64,000 nt of DNA from Ecdyonurus torrentis (GCA_949318235.1 OX439128.1:41527967-41591966), one strand, 5' to 3'; positions 38,881-51,183 are shown, counted from the stretch's first letter. Notes: a model not told the origin generated them from the letters alone. Made by a program: numbers and translations.

Positions 38881-41800
38881 TCATTTCTTCTTACTCTTGC
38901 CAAGGGTGAGAGTGTGGTGGCTACCAGATTGCAGCTGGGTCTTACGTCTGTTAAACTCAACCAACTCTTCCTCCAGTCTGCGACGAGAATCATCCAACTT
39001 GTTCTTTTCATCGGTGTGATCTTTCTTTAGACGATCAAACTTAGCATGAAGCTGGGGGAACAAAGTTTATTTTAGAACTCAGAACTGATCAAAGTAAAAG
39101 CAACATTTACATAATTAGCAATTATTATTTTATCTTTTCATTGAAATAATGACTATCATAAGAATGTGATTTTGTGATTATTTCCTAAGTACAAAATGGT
39201 GTATGGGTAATTGAACAATATTTGAAAATATTTTCATGCAGGTGACTATTAAATTAGGTGGTACTTCAAAGATAATATTTGGATTACTGTACCTCTTTCT
39301 CGGACTCCTTCAGCTCTGCTTCCTTTTCCTTGACTCTTTGGATGAACATCTGCCTCATCTCATCTTCTTTCTGCTGCAGCTCTTGCACGTGGGTGCTACG
39401 TTTGTGCTCAAATGTTTGCTGGAAGCTCACTGGTTTGTTGTCTGAGTCAACATCACTGAAGCCCATCTGTAAACACAAACACACATACAAATGAGTATCA
39501 TGTAACACGACATCACATTAATATCTAGTAATGTTGCACAGTTCATCTCTTACCTGCTCCAGACGCCTCTTACGGTAAAGCTCATAATGGCGACAATGTG
39601 TCTTTTCACGCATGTCCTCCATGTTTGTGCGTATCAACATTTCTCTCAGTTTTACGAAGTCACAGTGAGCCTCATTTTCAACTAAAACAATAATATATAT
39701 ATATAAATCACAAATTTAATCAAAGTAAGCAAAATAGATGGAAGTATTGCACTATAATACTTAAATACTGTACTGGTAATAATAGAGGTATTAAAGAAAG
39801 TAAGCCATCCCAATTAGTTATGATAAAATTAAAAGAAAAAGATAGGAGACCATAGCTCATAGCTTATACAATAACTCAGTGAAAATCTTGCTAGCACTAA
39901 TTTTTCAGCTAACAAGATTTTCACCGAGATATGGGACTTGTTTCACTATGATAAGGCCCTTGCTGTTTCTCCAATCCTATTCTTTCAAATTGATTGATAA
40001 AAGATAATAGAAAAACACATATAGATTTTAAAAATTAGGGAATGGGAGAGTGAGCCATTCACTTAGACGGATGCCTTGCACGAGAGAAAAAATTCTACCC
40101 AGGTCTAGTAATAAAAAAGTAAAAAAAATTGAATGGTGAGCTTACCTTGCACTGTGCCCCAAGGATACTGACGAGACCTCATCATTTTATTGCCCACCCT
40201 TACAAACTCAGTACTGCCAACAACAGCAAATGGAATGTGAGAGTTCATTGAAGTATTCACCTCAGACACAGTTTCATCGTCTGTGGGAAACTCATAGATG
40301 CTCACACCATTGTTCGTAAGTTCATGTATGATCTTGGACTGCAATAAAAAAAAAATAAACACACCATTATTATTACGCTTTTGACATAAAAGAGAGACAA
40401 TTGCATACCTTGAATTTTTGGAGCTCATTTTTTGAAATGGTATCAGCTTTAGCTATAATTGGAATAATGTTGACCTTCTTGTCTAATTGTTTCATGCAAA
40501 CCAGATCCAGAGACTTCAAACTGAAAACATTACATTTAAAATATATTTAAATATGTTTCACAGCATACCTAAATGTAATACCTATATTAGTAATTGTAAT
40601 AGGGCAGTATACAAGATTATTTGTGAATAACATACCCATGGCCAGTTGGACAGATGAAATACAGGCAAACGTGGATGCGAGTATCATGATAAGTAGACAG
40701 AGAACGCTTGATTTTCAATTCTTCTTGCAAGTAAGCTTCAAACTGGGCATCGATGTAGTCCACGACAGCCTTGTAGCTATCTTCCTTGTTGATCTGATCT
40801 CCGTAGCCGACAGTGTCGACAATGGTCAGCTAGAATTAAGAGGGATTATCAACATATGCACGAAGTAATAATGTTTGGAAAATTTAAAATATGTACTTGT
40901 TAGTAAAAGGTGAAATTAAAAATTTACACCCTTTTACAAGAACAATATTTTATGATTACATTTGCTACACATTGCATTTTTACAAGAGCAATGGAATAGA
41001 TAAACTAATTACAATTACAGTAGATTTTGACATCAATACTGCATTTTTTTACAATAAACATGCAGTTCATGGTAATGAGACATGGTAGCATAATGTACAC
41101 CCGACTGTGATAATTTATTTTACCATTTAAATCCAGCACGTATTTTTCTCATAAGAATAACATTACTAATTAAGCGTGCGTTTTTGAATGTTAAAAAACA
41201 TTATTGACTAATAAAGGAACAACTGTTTTGAGGCCGACTATAAGCCATTTCGCTTACATCCGCTTCGGTTTCGACGCACTGCGCATGCACAGTAAGTAGA
41301 AACGGAAGTGGATGTGAGCGAAATTGCTTTAAGTTAGCCTGAAAACAGAAGTTCCTTTCTTGGTCAATCACAATCATGTGTACTGGTAGCATTATTAATA
41401 TATAACTTGGGTACCTATGTAATTGCATTCATAGGTACTGTAGTTATTATTATTTTGTACCATCAATTTGAATTATTAGTGAATTGCATAACACAAAACA
41501 TAATAATATAAATTTATCCATTCTCTGATGTATAAATTACACATACAGGTACCTTTAGTCTGACATTGCTCTCTTGAAGTTCATAAGTGTGAGCTTTCAA
41601 TTTAACAGATGGTAAATTATGAGGACTGGGTGCCGACTCAAAGCTCGTGTTGAATAGAGAGTCCATTAGGGTTGACTTGCCAATACCAGTTTCACCTAAA
41701 AAGTATTATTATTATTATTATTAGGAAGGGGGGGGGGGGGAAGCATTTTTCTCTTCTTTTAATACTTACCAATACATAAAATGTTAAATATGAATCCATT

Positions 41801-42788
41801 TTGAACAGATTTGTTTACCAGTTGATCTGGTAGGCTGTCAAATCCTACATGTCCAGATAACTTTAGGTTACGAATGTTGTTTTCATTGTTGGCCTAAAAC
41901 AGAAAATCAAAATAATAATTAAAATGCAGTATTTCTGTGCCTTTGTTCTTCACTGAAGTTCAGACATTATAGAGCAGGGCGGAGGTTCAAAATAAAAATT
42001 CTCTACCCAAAATCGTATAATTCACGGTATGCATACACTGCTTATTACCTAATTTAGTTACATGTACATATGTACTATTAACAAACCTGCTTTGATGTCA
42101 TTTGAATGTTTGTTTTTATTAAGTATGTACTAGAGCATAGCCTATGCAGTATATTCTCTTTTCCCTCCAACCTTTTACCATACATACATTTGTACGTTTA
42201 TATTTTTAATGAGAAACTTCCTATTTAAATAGTAATGGTCAAAGCCATGTCAATATTGTGATATGAAATATAAAGAGTTAATGTGCTACATAATAATAAA
42301 TTTGGAACTATAAGAATATGTATATGTAATGAGAACAAAACAAAAATCATGACTAACAAAAAAAGAATCCGTGATGCATCATTGTGTAAACATGTCAAAC
42401 GGCTCATATCGTTTCCATAAATTACCATTATAATTATAATATTATTTAGTTGATTTATGTTAGTTTAGATTTAATGTATAATACACGTAAAATAAGATGT
42501 GATTTTTAAGAAACATATCATCCTGACTGATTGACATTTAAAAAAATGGGGTGGCTTTTTTTTTACCCCAGGCCGCCCACCGGCAGAATAGGACGCCGCA
42601 GCCAACGCCCATGTTACATTCTTATTATGTCTAAAAGAATTACTTTCTAAGCTTAAAAATGATTTCTTATTAAAGATTGAATATATTTTATTGTTTTCAA
42701 ATACTTTATATGTAATTTTCATACTAAAAGCAGCTATATAATAAAGAAAAATACACACCTTGGCCTTCTCGACGTCACCGCCTGCCAT
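38881..42788 (-). CDS. Septin, SEPT6/8/11 group (fly Sep2/Sep5 type), nine exons
   Basis: Exons on the - strand: 42788-42759, 41893-41770, 41695-41553, 40829-40636, 40520-40409, 40338-40146, 39681-39554, 39466-39293, 39051-38881. All are GT-AG with matching phases, giving 422 aa; animal SEPT6-like proteins are about 420-435 aa. Septins are GTP-binding proteins that polymerise into hetero-oligomeric filaments in cytokinesis and cortex organisation. Visible motifs: P-loop GETGIGKST (52-60), DTVG (104-107), AKAD (187-190) and the septin unique element through [16 protein letters not shown]. The C-terminal coiled coil runs from about 330 to 405 ([28 protein letters not shown]-like [14 protein letters not shown]), and the tail is basic, ending GKSKKK. 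Alignment from memory with human SEPT6 is close along the whole length. The assignment to fly Sep2 or Sep5 is not resolved, so no symbol is given. Exon 1 encodes only ten residues. Confidence 0.95.
39832..40100. repeat. Family B and family C repeats side by side in septin intron 6
   Basis: 39832-39985 is a compact palindromic family-B copy (aagataggagaccatagc, cagtgaaaatcttgctagc, then caagattttcaccgagata, aggcccttgctgtttct), matching 4668-4990. 40010-40100 is a family-C arm (aaattagggaatgggagag, gagccattc, gatgccttgcacgagaga), matching 4027-4145. Both families also occur near each other in TTC5 introns. Confidence 0.65.
41203..41368. mobile_element. MITE (family D, fuller copy) in septin intron 3
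   Basis: The inverted arms are about 70 bases long: left attgactaataaaggaacaa, ctgttttgaggc, catttcgcttacatcc; right ggatgtgagcgaaattgc, gcctgaaaacagaag, cctttcttggtcaat. A short spacer contains gcgcatgcac. It is clearly related to the shorter copy at 8054-8160. There is no coding capacity. Confidence 0.8.
42540..42612. other. GC-rich scrap in septin intron 1
   Basis: A 70-base GC-richer patch (taccccaggccgcccaccgg, ggacgccgcagccaacgccc) lies in an otherwise AT-rich 865-base first intron. A short stem (ggggt with acccc) brackets a T run. It is probably a transposon remnant or intronic regulatory DNA, and the assignment is open. Confidence 0.25.
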
Positions 42789-43362
42789 TTCTGTTTATTT
42801 CGCACTTGTATTGACAAACGCGCTCTGATTGGTTTATTTATGGTGCAGCGCATTTTTTCAAATTTAGACGAGTCCATTGATTATTTATAAAATTTTGTAA
42901 CAAATTTTCATTTATTTCATATAATTTTTATTTTAATGTATTAATGTATTTCTGGACCTTCATTAAGAATCCATTAATTACTATTAAATGCTGAATTTAT
43001 TGAAAAAACAATCAGAAAGTAAGAAACTTGATCCACAGAACTCGCGCCCGACTAGAAACTACGAAAGTCAAAACAAAAATCAATAAAATAAATATTCATA
43101 TTTTGAAGTAATAAAAAGAAATATTAATAATTTTCTTTAAATGCTGAAATTTAGTGCTGATTTCACTACTATTTACTCTAAACTTAAAAATAAAGTTTAA
43201 GTTTTTTTCAGCTGATCAAACGGAAATACACATTTGAGTTGCAATATGGCAGACATCGACGGGTGTGAATATCACGTATCGGTGTAAATGTCGTATTTTA
43301 CTTATTACTGTGTGAACTAGCGTGTCATTTTTGACTTGTCTAGAACAATTACATCTTTAACC
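42789..43362. promoter_or_regulatory. Divergent promoter region between septin and neurobeachin
   Basis: Start codons of the two genes face away from each other with 574 bases between. On the septin side an inverted CCAAT box (attgg on +, 42828-42832) lies about 40 bases before the septin ATG in the context aaccaatcagagcgcg. No TATA box is evident at a sensible place on either side. On the neurobeachin side there is an upstream ORF. Shared regulation is inferred from the arrangement only. Confidence 0.55.
43246..43287 (+). CDS. Upstream ORF in the neurobeachin 5' leader
   Basis: An ATG in the context gcaatatgg opens a 13-codon frame (MADIDGCEYHVSV) ending TAA at 43285-43287, 75 bases before the neurobeachin ATG. 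If the leader starts upstream of it, it could damp translation of the main ORF. Whether it is transcribed is unknown. Confidence 0.35.
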   Translation: MADIDGCEYHVSV

Positions 43363-43521
43363 ATGGCGGACACAATTAATCCGCCCATAAGTGAGATCAA
43401 GAGACCAGAAGATGTAGTGCGAATGACAATGAATGACAGCCTCAAATTCGCCGTCCTTGTCGGTCTGATTGAGGTGGGACAGGTGACAAATCGCGAAGTT
43501 GTCAACACCGTTCTACATCTC
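43363..43521 (+). CDS. Nbea: Neurobeachin (rugose), first coding exon only
   Basis: ATG in strong context (accATGG) opens 53 codons to a consensus donor ctc|gtaagt. Residues 27-53 ([20 protein letters not shown], then VNTVLHL) correspond closely to the N-terminal neurobeachin block known in human as MKFAVLIGLIQVGEVSNRDI, which continues LVGGEFD in the next exon. Neurobeachin is a very large (over 2,500 aa) BEACH-WD40 scaffold of post-Golgi and synaptic membrane trafficking that binds PKA. Only the start lies in this window. I searched the remaining 20.5 kb by eye for the expected VGGEFD exon and did not find it, which implies a first intron longer than 20 kb, as is usual for this gene. The 26 leading residues are lineage-specific and acidic. 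Confidence 0.85.
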
Positions 43522-44429
43522 GTAAGTGTTAAATTTTGATTTATAATATTCAACATCTTGAGTTAGCATCCAGTGAATATGAAGGCATTTAGATAGTAAG
43601 AAATCATGAAAATCTCAATACACAGTCGGTGGTCGGTGCACCAACAAAGTGGGATGGGCATTTTTTTTGGCTCTCCTCCTCCCCCAGCTGTCAAATCCAT
43701 GTAAATAATGAATGAAATTTGTAAAGTTCACATCAAACACAGCATTTTTATGATCACCATATGCCCTAAAATGTTATATATTTTTGTAGTCATAATACAT
43801 AACATTTTTGTTTAGTTGAAATAAAATATTTGATGACATATTTTGAAGCCGGTAAAAATTATACCATGATCATTTTCATAATACTGTATAATACATACAT
43901 TATTTTTTTAAATTTAAAATTCTAGTGCATTTAAGAAATATTATGAATATTATAGAAGAAAATATAAGCATGCATGCTTCAAATATTTTTGTTTCGGTAA
44001 TTAAATTCGTCCTTGTGAAAAATGCATATACTGGAGAACAATGGCAACCTTGCAGTATGAGTATGATACTTGAAGATTTTGCACTCTCATCAAATTAAAC
44101 AAAAGATTGATGTACTTACCTAATTTAGATTTGCAATGTAGTAAAAACTATTTTTTGTTTTTTGAAGCTATAGTTTTGTTTATTTGCAAGAAACTGTTGG
44201 AAATTTTGTCAAAAGTTATTGTAGTTTGTCGCAGCGAGCGCTCATCGTTGTAAAGTTTTGATCATTTAATTAATTACACCACTTGTATGTACAGCGTCCA
44301 ACGTCTGATATTTGAAAACAATGCACGACTTGCAATTTTGGCACACATAAAAGTCAGTCACTGTATTTCAATGGGATTTTTGTTGTTGTATGCACTTGAT
44401 TATAAAAATTAAGAATATATTATGTGCCC

Positions 44430-44640
44430 ACTGGTGTAAACTTTAAGTGCTCAAATTCGTTTTTCCTTAAAAGTATCAAATTTGAGTAAAAAAAATTTAC
44501 GACTTGAATTATAATTTTCATCATTGTAGCGAACTTATATAGTCATAAAATTGTGAACTCAATGATTTTCTTACGGAAAAACGAATTTGATCACTAAGTT
44601 TGGTACAAAGAAAAAAATTCTAATTCAAGTCGTGAATTAA
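44430..44640. repeat. Crossed inverted repeats
   Basis: Two motifs, aaactttaagtgctcaaatt (44438) followed by cgtttttcc, and ttacgacttgaattataat (44499), each recur as reverse complements (ggaaaaacgaatttgatc at 44575; ctaattcaagtcgtgaatt at 44619). The order is A-B-A'-B', so the arms interleave and do not nest. This is probably the rearranged end of a repeat element. Confidence 0.5.
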
Positions 44641-45440
44641 CTCTTGGAAATATATAGAATGTTATCCACTATCAAATACTGTAGAATGAAATATTATATT
44701 AAGCTTTCAAGTATATAGCATGCCAATTATGTAAGTTATATGACTTTTGTGTGAAAACCAATATTACGCTTTATTACTTTTAAATCATCAATAAACGTAA
44801 AAAGGACCATTACGATACTTAAATATAAAAAGTGACTAAAATTTTAGTCGTTAAATTATCAAATTCAGAAATATAGGTAACTGTCTATATTATTTATATA
44901 ATTATATTATGGTCATATATATATTTTCATATTAGTACATTGTGATATATAAAAAAAGTGGTTAGGTATGTACTGTATTTGTAAAGTCTGAGGATCCATT
45001 TGTAGTTAACATCTGACCTGACTGGACAAATCCACTTGACCTGCTCTGATCTCTCTCATGGTTTATTGATGATTTGACACAAGCAGTGAGGCAATGTACA
45101 ATATCACAAAGTACCACTATTTATATGTAATAGGTAATTCTGCTTACGTTTTCACTTTGAAGAGATAGTGAATTAAAATTGGCTTATCATATCGAGCATA
45201 TCAGCAATACCAATACTACCTATACTGTATTATACTCCTCAATACAATGTATAGTAAAGTGAAAAAATTGGTAACTAGCGTGAACATAAATATGTAAGCT
45301 TTTATTATTATCATTATTATTTTTGCTTTTTTACTATATTGTTAAAGTATATTTTTAAAATATATGATCATTACTGTACAATTAAAATATATAGGGAGGA
45401 GAGGACCGGTTTGTAAGGACCGCTCGCGAGAATCGGTTTT

Positions 45441-45466
45441 CAAAAAAAAAAAAAAAAAAAAAAAAA
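45441..45466 (+). repeat. A26 homopolymer
   Basis: A run of A placed between cggttttc and gcgatccgtgat, immediately beside the LINE remnant that starts at about 45470. Similar A/T runs of 20-30 bases recur throughout the window. Confidence 0.9.
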
Positions 45467-45469
45467 AGC

Positions 45470-45800
45470 GATCCGTGATAACAATAACAACAATAACAAT
45501 AATGATTTTATTGAGCAAATAAATACAATACAATATTGCACATAGTCAAAAGAAAATGCTCAACAGGAGATCAAAAAAGGCAAAGCCCATACAAAAATTG
45601 ATATCCAAAATAAGAGAAAAGTAAAAGAAGATACATGATATTAGACAAAGATAAAAACTATATAGATACTAGTTTTAAATTTAGATGAAGATAAATTTCT
45701 GACACTAGCCTCCAGCTTATTGTAATAATATATGAAATATTATATAATGATTTGAATTCTATTGCAAAGATTGCTATATTTTTAGATTTTTTACTATAGT
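45470..45800 (-). mobile_element. 5'-truncated LINE remnant
   Basis: Read on the - strand, 45730-45661 encodes YYNKLEASVRNLSSSKFKTS, the typical last segment of non-LTR reverse transcriptase ORFs (the N-x-LP-x-S-VRN...FK motif). A 3' trailer follows, with AATAAAATCATT and a (TTGTTA)-type simple tail (45480-45505). The upstream frame is degenerate, so it is a dead fragment. Confidence 0.55.
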
Positions 45801-48167
45801 ATGGAATTTAAAGGTAAAGCTTTTACTATTTTTTGTTTGTTATAATTATGTATAACCTAAAAGTCTATGGTAAAATAACTACCTACGATGCAAAATTTAG
45901 GACCCGTGACTATTAGACGAAGGAAATATTATTTTTTAAGTTACCGTCAAGCCATATGGAAATATATATATATTTTTTTAAATTCTTAATTCAAAATTTT
46001 GCAAAGTTACGCCTCCCTCCCCCCATTTTTACACATTTGGAGTTTTCTTTCTTTCCAGTATCACGGTGTAAAAAAATCAACCCTTTCTTCATTTCTTCTT
46101 CTTCCTTTACTCAAATTAACTCAGCACCTCATTAAAAATGACATTTTAAAATGTTTTCATGGTTTTTAATGATTTTGTATATTAGAAATTGTTAAAGTTT
46201 CAATAATGCACTCACTGTACGTACGTACGTGCATAGGGATTTAAAGTAATGAAACAAATATCTAGGTTTTAATATTTTTCCTATTAATATAAATTATATA
46301 ATGAGAGAATTATTCATAATTCGTTAATTTGCTAAATAACTATTTATGAACAACACGACACGACAAAATTTGTATTTTTTTGTGATGATTATCGTTTTTC
46401 TTCTTTTAATTTCAGTTCATAAAAAATACAATAATATAATATAATTTTTAATAATTCATAAATAAAAAATGAATAATTCTGAAAGGAAAAAATGTTGGAG
46501 AAAGTGAGTCAAAGAGCAAAAGCGAGAGATATAAAAAGAACGCTTTTTTTTTTTTCATTTTCGTTTGTTACATACATAACATGTTATATGTTATTGTACA
46601 AATTAACTCAACTCTCAACTTCACCTTTTTTATTTTATTTTATTTTTTAACAAAACCAACTAAAATTTTCTAACTTATAGATACCAACAATTCCCTAAAG
46701 TAAATACAAAAATGAGCGCAATGTTATGTTTTTCAACTGGAATTCCCTGAAGTCAAGAGTGTGTAAGGTATACTACATCTCCTTATATCCTTATACTTTA
46801 CAAGACTCTTCGCTTTACGTGCGCTATGGGGTTTTGTATGTATGAATGTGGTGTGTGTATATTATATGTGTTAGGACGGAGAAAAAAAAAAAAAAAAAAA
46901 AAAAAAAACCAAATTTGACACAAGTAAAACAGACACACCTCTCGTTCACTTTTGTTTTAAAAAGTCTTAAAAAAAGTTATACAACTTGCACTTGTGTGTG
47001 TTTATTTTTATACTATCTTGAATATACACATCAAGGTTAGAGGTTTGCTTTGGCTGTCTTATTCACCCCTATATCATCGTCATTTGTATGTTCTCTAATG
47101 AATGTTTCATTACCCCAGAGATATAGGTACATAATATAAACTCATACCTGATGGGGTTACTATATATAGGTAGGTAGGTATACATATGGTGTGTAATATT
47201 GCTTCTTCATACACTTGCAGAATGATGAATGAATAATATTATGTTTTATATATTATACAGTTAAAATATACCAGCAGTACTATAACATTTCATATATATA
47301 TATATTTATATATATATATACACACACACACATTATTAAAATAAGTGTATATAAAATTAATAAAAGTTTATATCCCCAGTCTACTTGAAAATTGACTTTC
47401 AAATTATACAAAGATATCCTATATTATAAAGACTTGAGTTGTATGTAGTTAATAACTTTTGTTAAAGTTTCTTGTTATTATTTACAGTGAAAATATAAAA
47501 TAGAAAATAATGTACTTTATGTATTTGTAATGCGTATATATACATATACAGAAAACTTTATTGTATGTTTAGTTTGATATCATTGAAAAGTTTTAAGTTG
47601 CGGTCCTTCATTTCTTCCATCTTATTACCCCTTCTCAAAATTTCAACTTTTGCTTTTTGCGGTCTTATATATGTAACATTGTATGTTTTATACATTCATT
47701 CATTTTTTTTTTTTTACATTTCTCGTCAGCAAAAAAAAAAAAAAAAAAAAAGGTGGTACAGAAAATTGACTGTAAGAATAAGTTTGGCAATTGCTCTTTA
47801 GAAAAGTTTGTTCGTATTTTCTGCTGCTACAACTTCTATTTACTTACTGCTGTGTATGGAATATAAAAAAGTTGTATAAAGTTCTATGTGTATATACTTC
47901 TGTCTGTATACTCAAGCTACAGGATCCAATCAGGTATGTCTGTAGGGCTTGAAATAATTTTCAAATTCAAAATTTCTTTATTTCTCTCTTTCCTTCAATC
48001 GTATACAATACACATCGTATTCGTCAAGGTTAATTAACAGACAGAAAAAGTCAAAACACTTACATACTATATGCACATTTGGTGCTACTTTTACATTCAT
48101 ATTTATATTATTATTAAAATCAATAAAAACATAGCTGTGGGCTCACTCTAGGGCCCTGACTTTGTCA

Positions 48168-48490
48168 ATTTTTTTTTTTTTTTTTTTTTTTTTTACTATA
48201 AAATATTATTTAAAAATCATAAAATTCTTGTAAGTTGTAAAAAGAATTATTTAATAAGAACAATTTCAATTTCTTTTTAAAAACATTGAAATCACTAATA
48301 AGTCTCATCTCTAATGGTAATTTATTATATATGTTTAAACAAATGCAAAACGGACCGTTTTTATACATTTCAGTTCTACAATAAACTGATGGTAATTTAC
48401 TATTTAAATTTCTAGTTTCATAATTATGAGTTGAACTCTTACTATTAAATTTAGATAAATTTTGGTGAACTTTTATTGCACATTCCATTA
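48168..48490 (-). mobile_element. 5'-truncated LINE 3' end with poly(A) tail
   Basis: The - strand frame 48488-48210 (92 codons) matches the C-terminal tail of non-LTR reverse transcriptases: STHNYETRN, then CRTEMYKNGPF, IYNKLPLEM, FKKKLKLFLLNNSFYNLQEF. Just after the stop codon, the - strand runs into a poly(A) of about 26 bases (T run on +, 48170-48195), as expected for target-primed insertion. Only the 3' end was inserted or survives; the reverse transcriptase catalytic core is absent. Confidence 0.75.
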
Positions 48491-48917
48491 AAATCGTTTA
48501 ACGTAATGAAAACGTATATAACAATACAATAAAAAAAATAATAACAAGAAACTGGCTGCTTCGTGTTAAAAGAAATCTATATAAGTGATCATTATGTAGG
48601 ATAATCATCCATAAATTTATTAACTTTATTCAAAGGTATATCGAAACGTTATCTTTTTCACTCGTGCAAATTTAATTTGCTGAACCACCTTACCTCGGTG
48701 ATCTATTTAATGTATTTTTAATTTGAAAGACTATATAGTAAAGATATCATGTCTTTATGGGAAATACGAGTAGCTTAACGTTTCTTTACTTATTATATAT
48801 TAGATTAGTTTTTAGAAGTATTCTATTAAGATCTTTTCTAAAGATGAAGTAAAGCAAAAAGGAAATGAAATAGCTCGTATATACTTATTACTCAGTAAGA
48901 AAATAAATATATATATG

Positions 48918-49240
48918 TATAAAAGAGAGCAAAGAAGAAAAAAGTTGGTGATAAAAAAGGAAGTTTTGAGAGTTTTTGCGTTATACCCGCGGTTAGGGTA
49001 ACGCTGTACGCGATCGACAAAGAAGATATGATGAGATTGGCTGGCTTTGCAGCTTTTGCTGGGTACCGTGCAACAGCGGGTGGCGCCCAGTGGCGCCTAG
49101 AAAGCAAGCATACAGTAAAGTAAAGCTAGTTTTCTCAAACCATACCATCATCGATGCCTTGGCTGCTGTATTACATGATGATGAAAGTAGAAAAGGACAA
49201 TCCGGACGTTTCAGATAAAAAAAAAAAAAAAAAAAGTTTT
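48918..49240 (+). promoter_or_regulatory. GC-richer block with a TATA box, possible alternative first exon
   Basis: A perfect TATAAAAG (48918-48925) precedes a GC-richer stretch (48960-49110: acccgcggttagggtaacgc, ggtggcgcccagtggcgcc). From about 48920 an open + frame of about 65 codons runs to TAA near 49130 and includes LYAIDKEDMMRLAGF and AFAGYRATAGGAQWRLESKH. There is also a - strand frame of similar length. I do not recognise either peptide. It may be an alternative neurobeachin promoter/exon, an intronic gene start or a conserved enhancer. Confidence 0.3.
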
Positions 49241-50095
49241 GAGTACTTGAAGCTGGGATAATAGAATAAAAACGCAGAAAACTCTTTGCTGAATAAGCTA
49301 TTTTCATAAACTAGGATAAAAAAGAATAGAATAGTAGAGAGTGAGAGAAAGAAAGAGAGAGAGAGAGAGAGACAGAGAGAGAGAAGAAAAGAACTTAGCT
49401 CACAGCATTGTTAACCACCATAGTATATATGATATCCTGTAGAGTAGGCAACCTGCTTATCGCTCCTTTTTTTTCCCAACCAGATCGTAACCAAATCATT
49501 TCAAGTATATGTCCTCTTTCTTTTGATCTTATTTATTTTTCTTTTGACGTTACTTGTCAAAAAAAAAAAAAAAAGAAACAATAACACAATGAAAGAGACA
49601 AGTAAACATGAGACGTTGTGCTATACAATAATGAATCAGAAGACTGTGTTTTTCTTGCTTTGTTTATTTCAGATTGAATTTCAGCAATATGAAATATTTT
49701 AGTTTGAAATTCACATTGAGCTAATATTGACCTAATTGAAAAATCTTTCGTATTTTTTATTTTATTTTATATCTTATACGTCTGGTTTTTATATTACTTT
49801 ATTTATATATTTCGATATTAAGATATGAAACAAAAATACTTCTATATATACGAACTTATATTTTATTTTTCTCTGTGACTTTGGTGTGTTTTATTATCCA
49901 ATATACTATACCTTGCACATATATATGAGTTCTCTGTGTTATATATATAAATATATATATTTGCGTGATATATATGAGTTATACTTTTCATATGACATCG
50001 TATAGCCTAAAACTTTTTATATTTATGTTCATTTTGTAAAACCCAGCCACCTTATCTAACCATGTACAGTATACGACTCCTTTTCGTAAAAAAAA

Positions 50096-50169
<74 letters not shown>

Positions 50170-51136
50170 TTGGAATTCTAGATTGAATTTATTTATACTG
50201 TTTAAATATACGTAAATCACTTTATGGTTGACCGGATGATACGGTATAGAATTTATGCATTTCTCTTCGTAATGTGAAATGAAGTGCAACGTATGCATAT
50301 TGAAATTCGATATTATATAGTCAGCAAAAACTTATATTCTCCATAGTATGTATATTTATGCCTACGCTTACTGTTGTATAATATTTATAATATTTGATTT
50401 TAAAATGTTGATTTACCAAATTACTATTATGAATAATAATTTACTTATAATTAACATAATACTTACACAATCTTCAGAAATGAGTTTTATATTTTATAAA
50501 CAACAAAATTTATATAGTTAAAGAAAGATTTTTTTTTATTAAAACACGTATATTTTTTTTACTCTTTTTCTTATATATAGCACAGTTTTTTTTTTTTTTT
50601 TTTATTTTTTTATAAAGTAATAATAAAATGTTGAGGATCAATATAATATAAAAAAAGGGCATGAAGTGGCATTTAGTATGGTTTGGCTTTCATTCAAGGG
50701 TTAATTGATTACACCGCAGTTAGAGAATTGTCAAGAGATCAAGTATAATGTTAAAACATAAGCCACACTCTGCTTTCTTCATCATCTTCATTTTTGCCAC
50801 TCGTGGCTTTGTCTTTATTCTCTTTACCTTAGTTAGATTTTATTTGACTTTTTGTTTTGTCATTTGAGTAAAAGCAGCTTTGCTTATATATAATAAAATA
50901 AAAACAACACCTTGCTCTTACTTTTCTTTTTAAACTAAAAAGTAATAATATAAAACCCTACTAAACTTTGTATATATATACACCCATACCGTATTTTTAT
51001 ACCGTATATTATACAAGAAGAAAAGAAGCATTTAAGTTTTAACCTTTCTAACAAGTAGTATTAAAAACTTTTTTTCTTCAAAGATTAAGATTCTTTCATA
51101 TTAAAATAACATTTTTTAAATACAAAAGTATAAATT

Positions 51137-51183
<47 letters not shown>

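Noticed and set aside
43317..43556. - strand frame opposite the neurobeachin exon
   Set aside because: Antisense shadow; the + strand has a good start context, family match and consensus donor.
48892..49307. - strand frames (71 and 104 codons) at the GC-richer block
   Set aside because: They contain runs of F/Y from A/T tracts, and no conserved sequence was recognised; the + frame with a TATA box is the better candidate.
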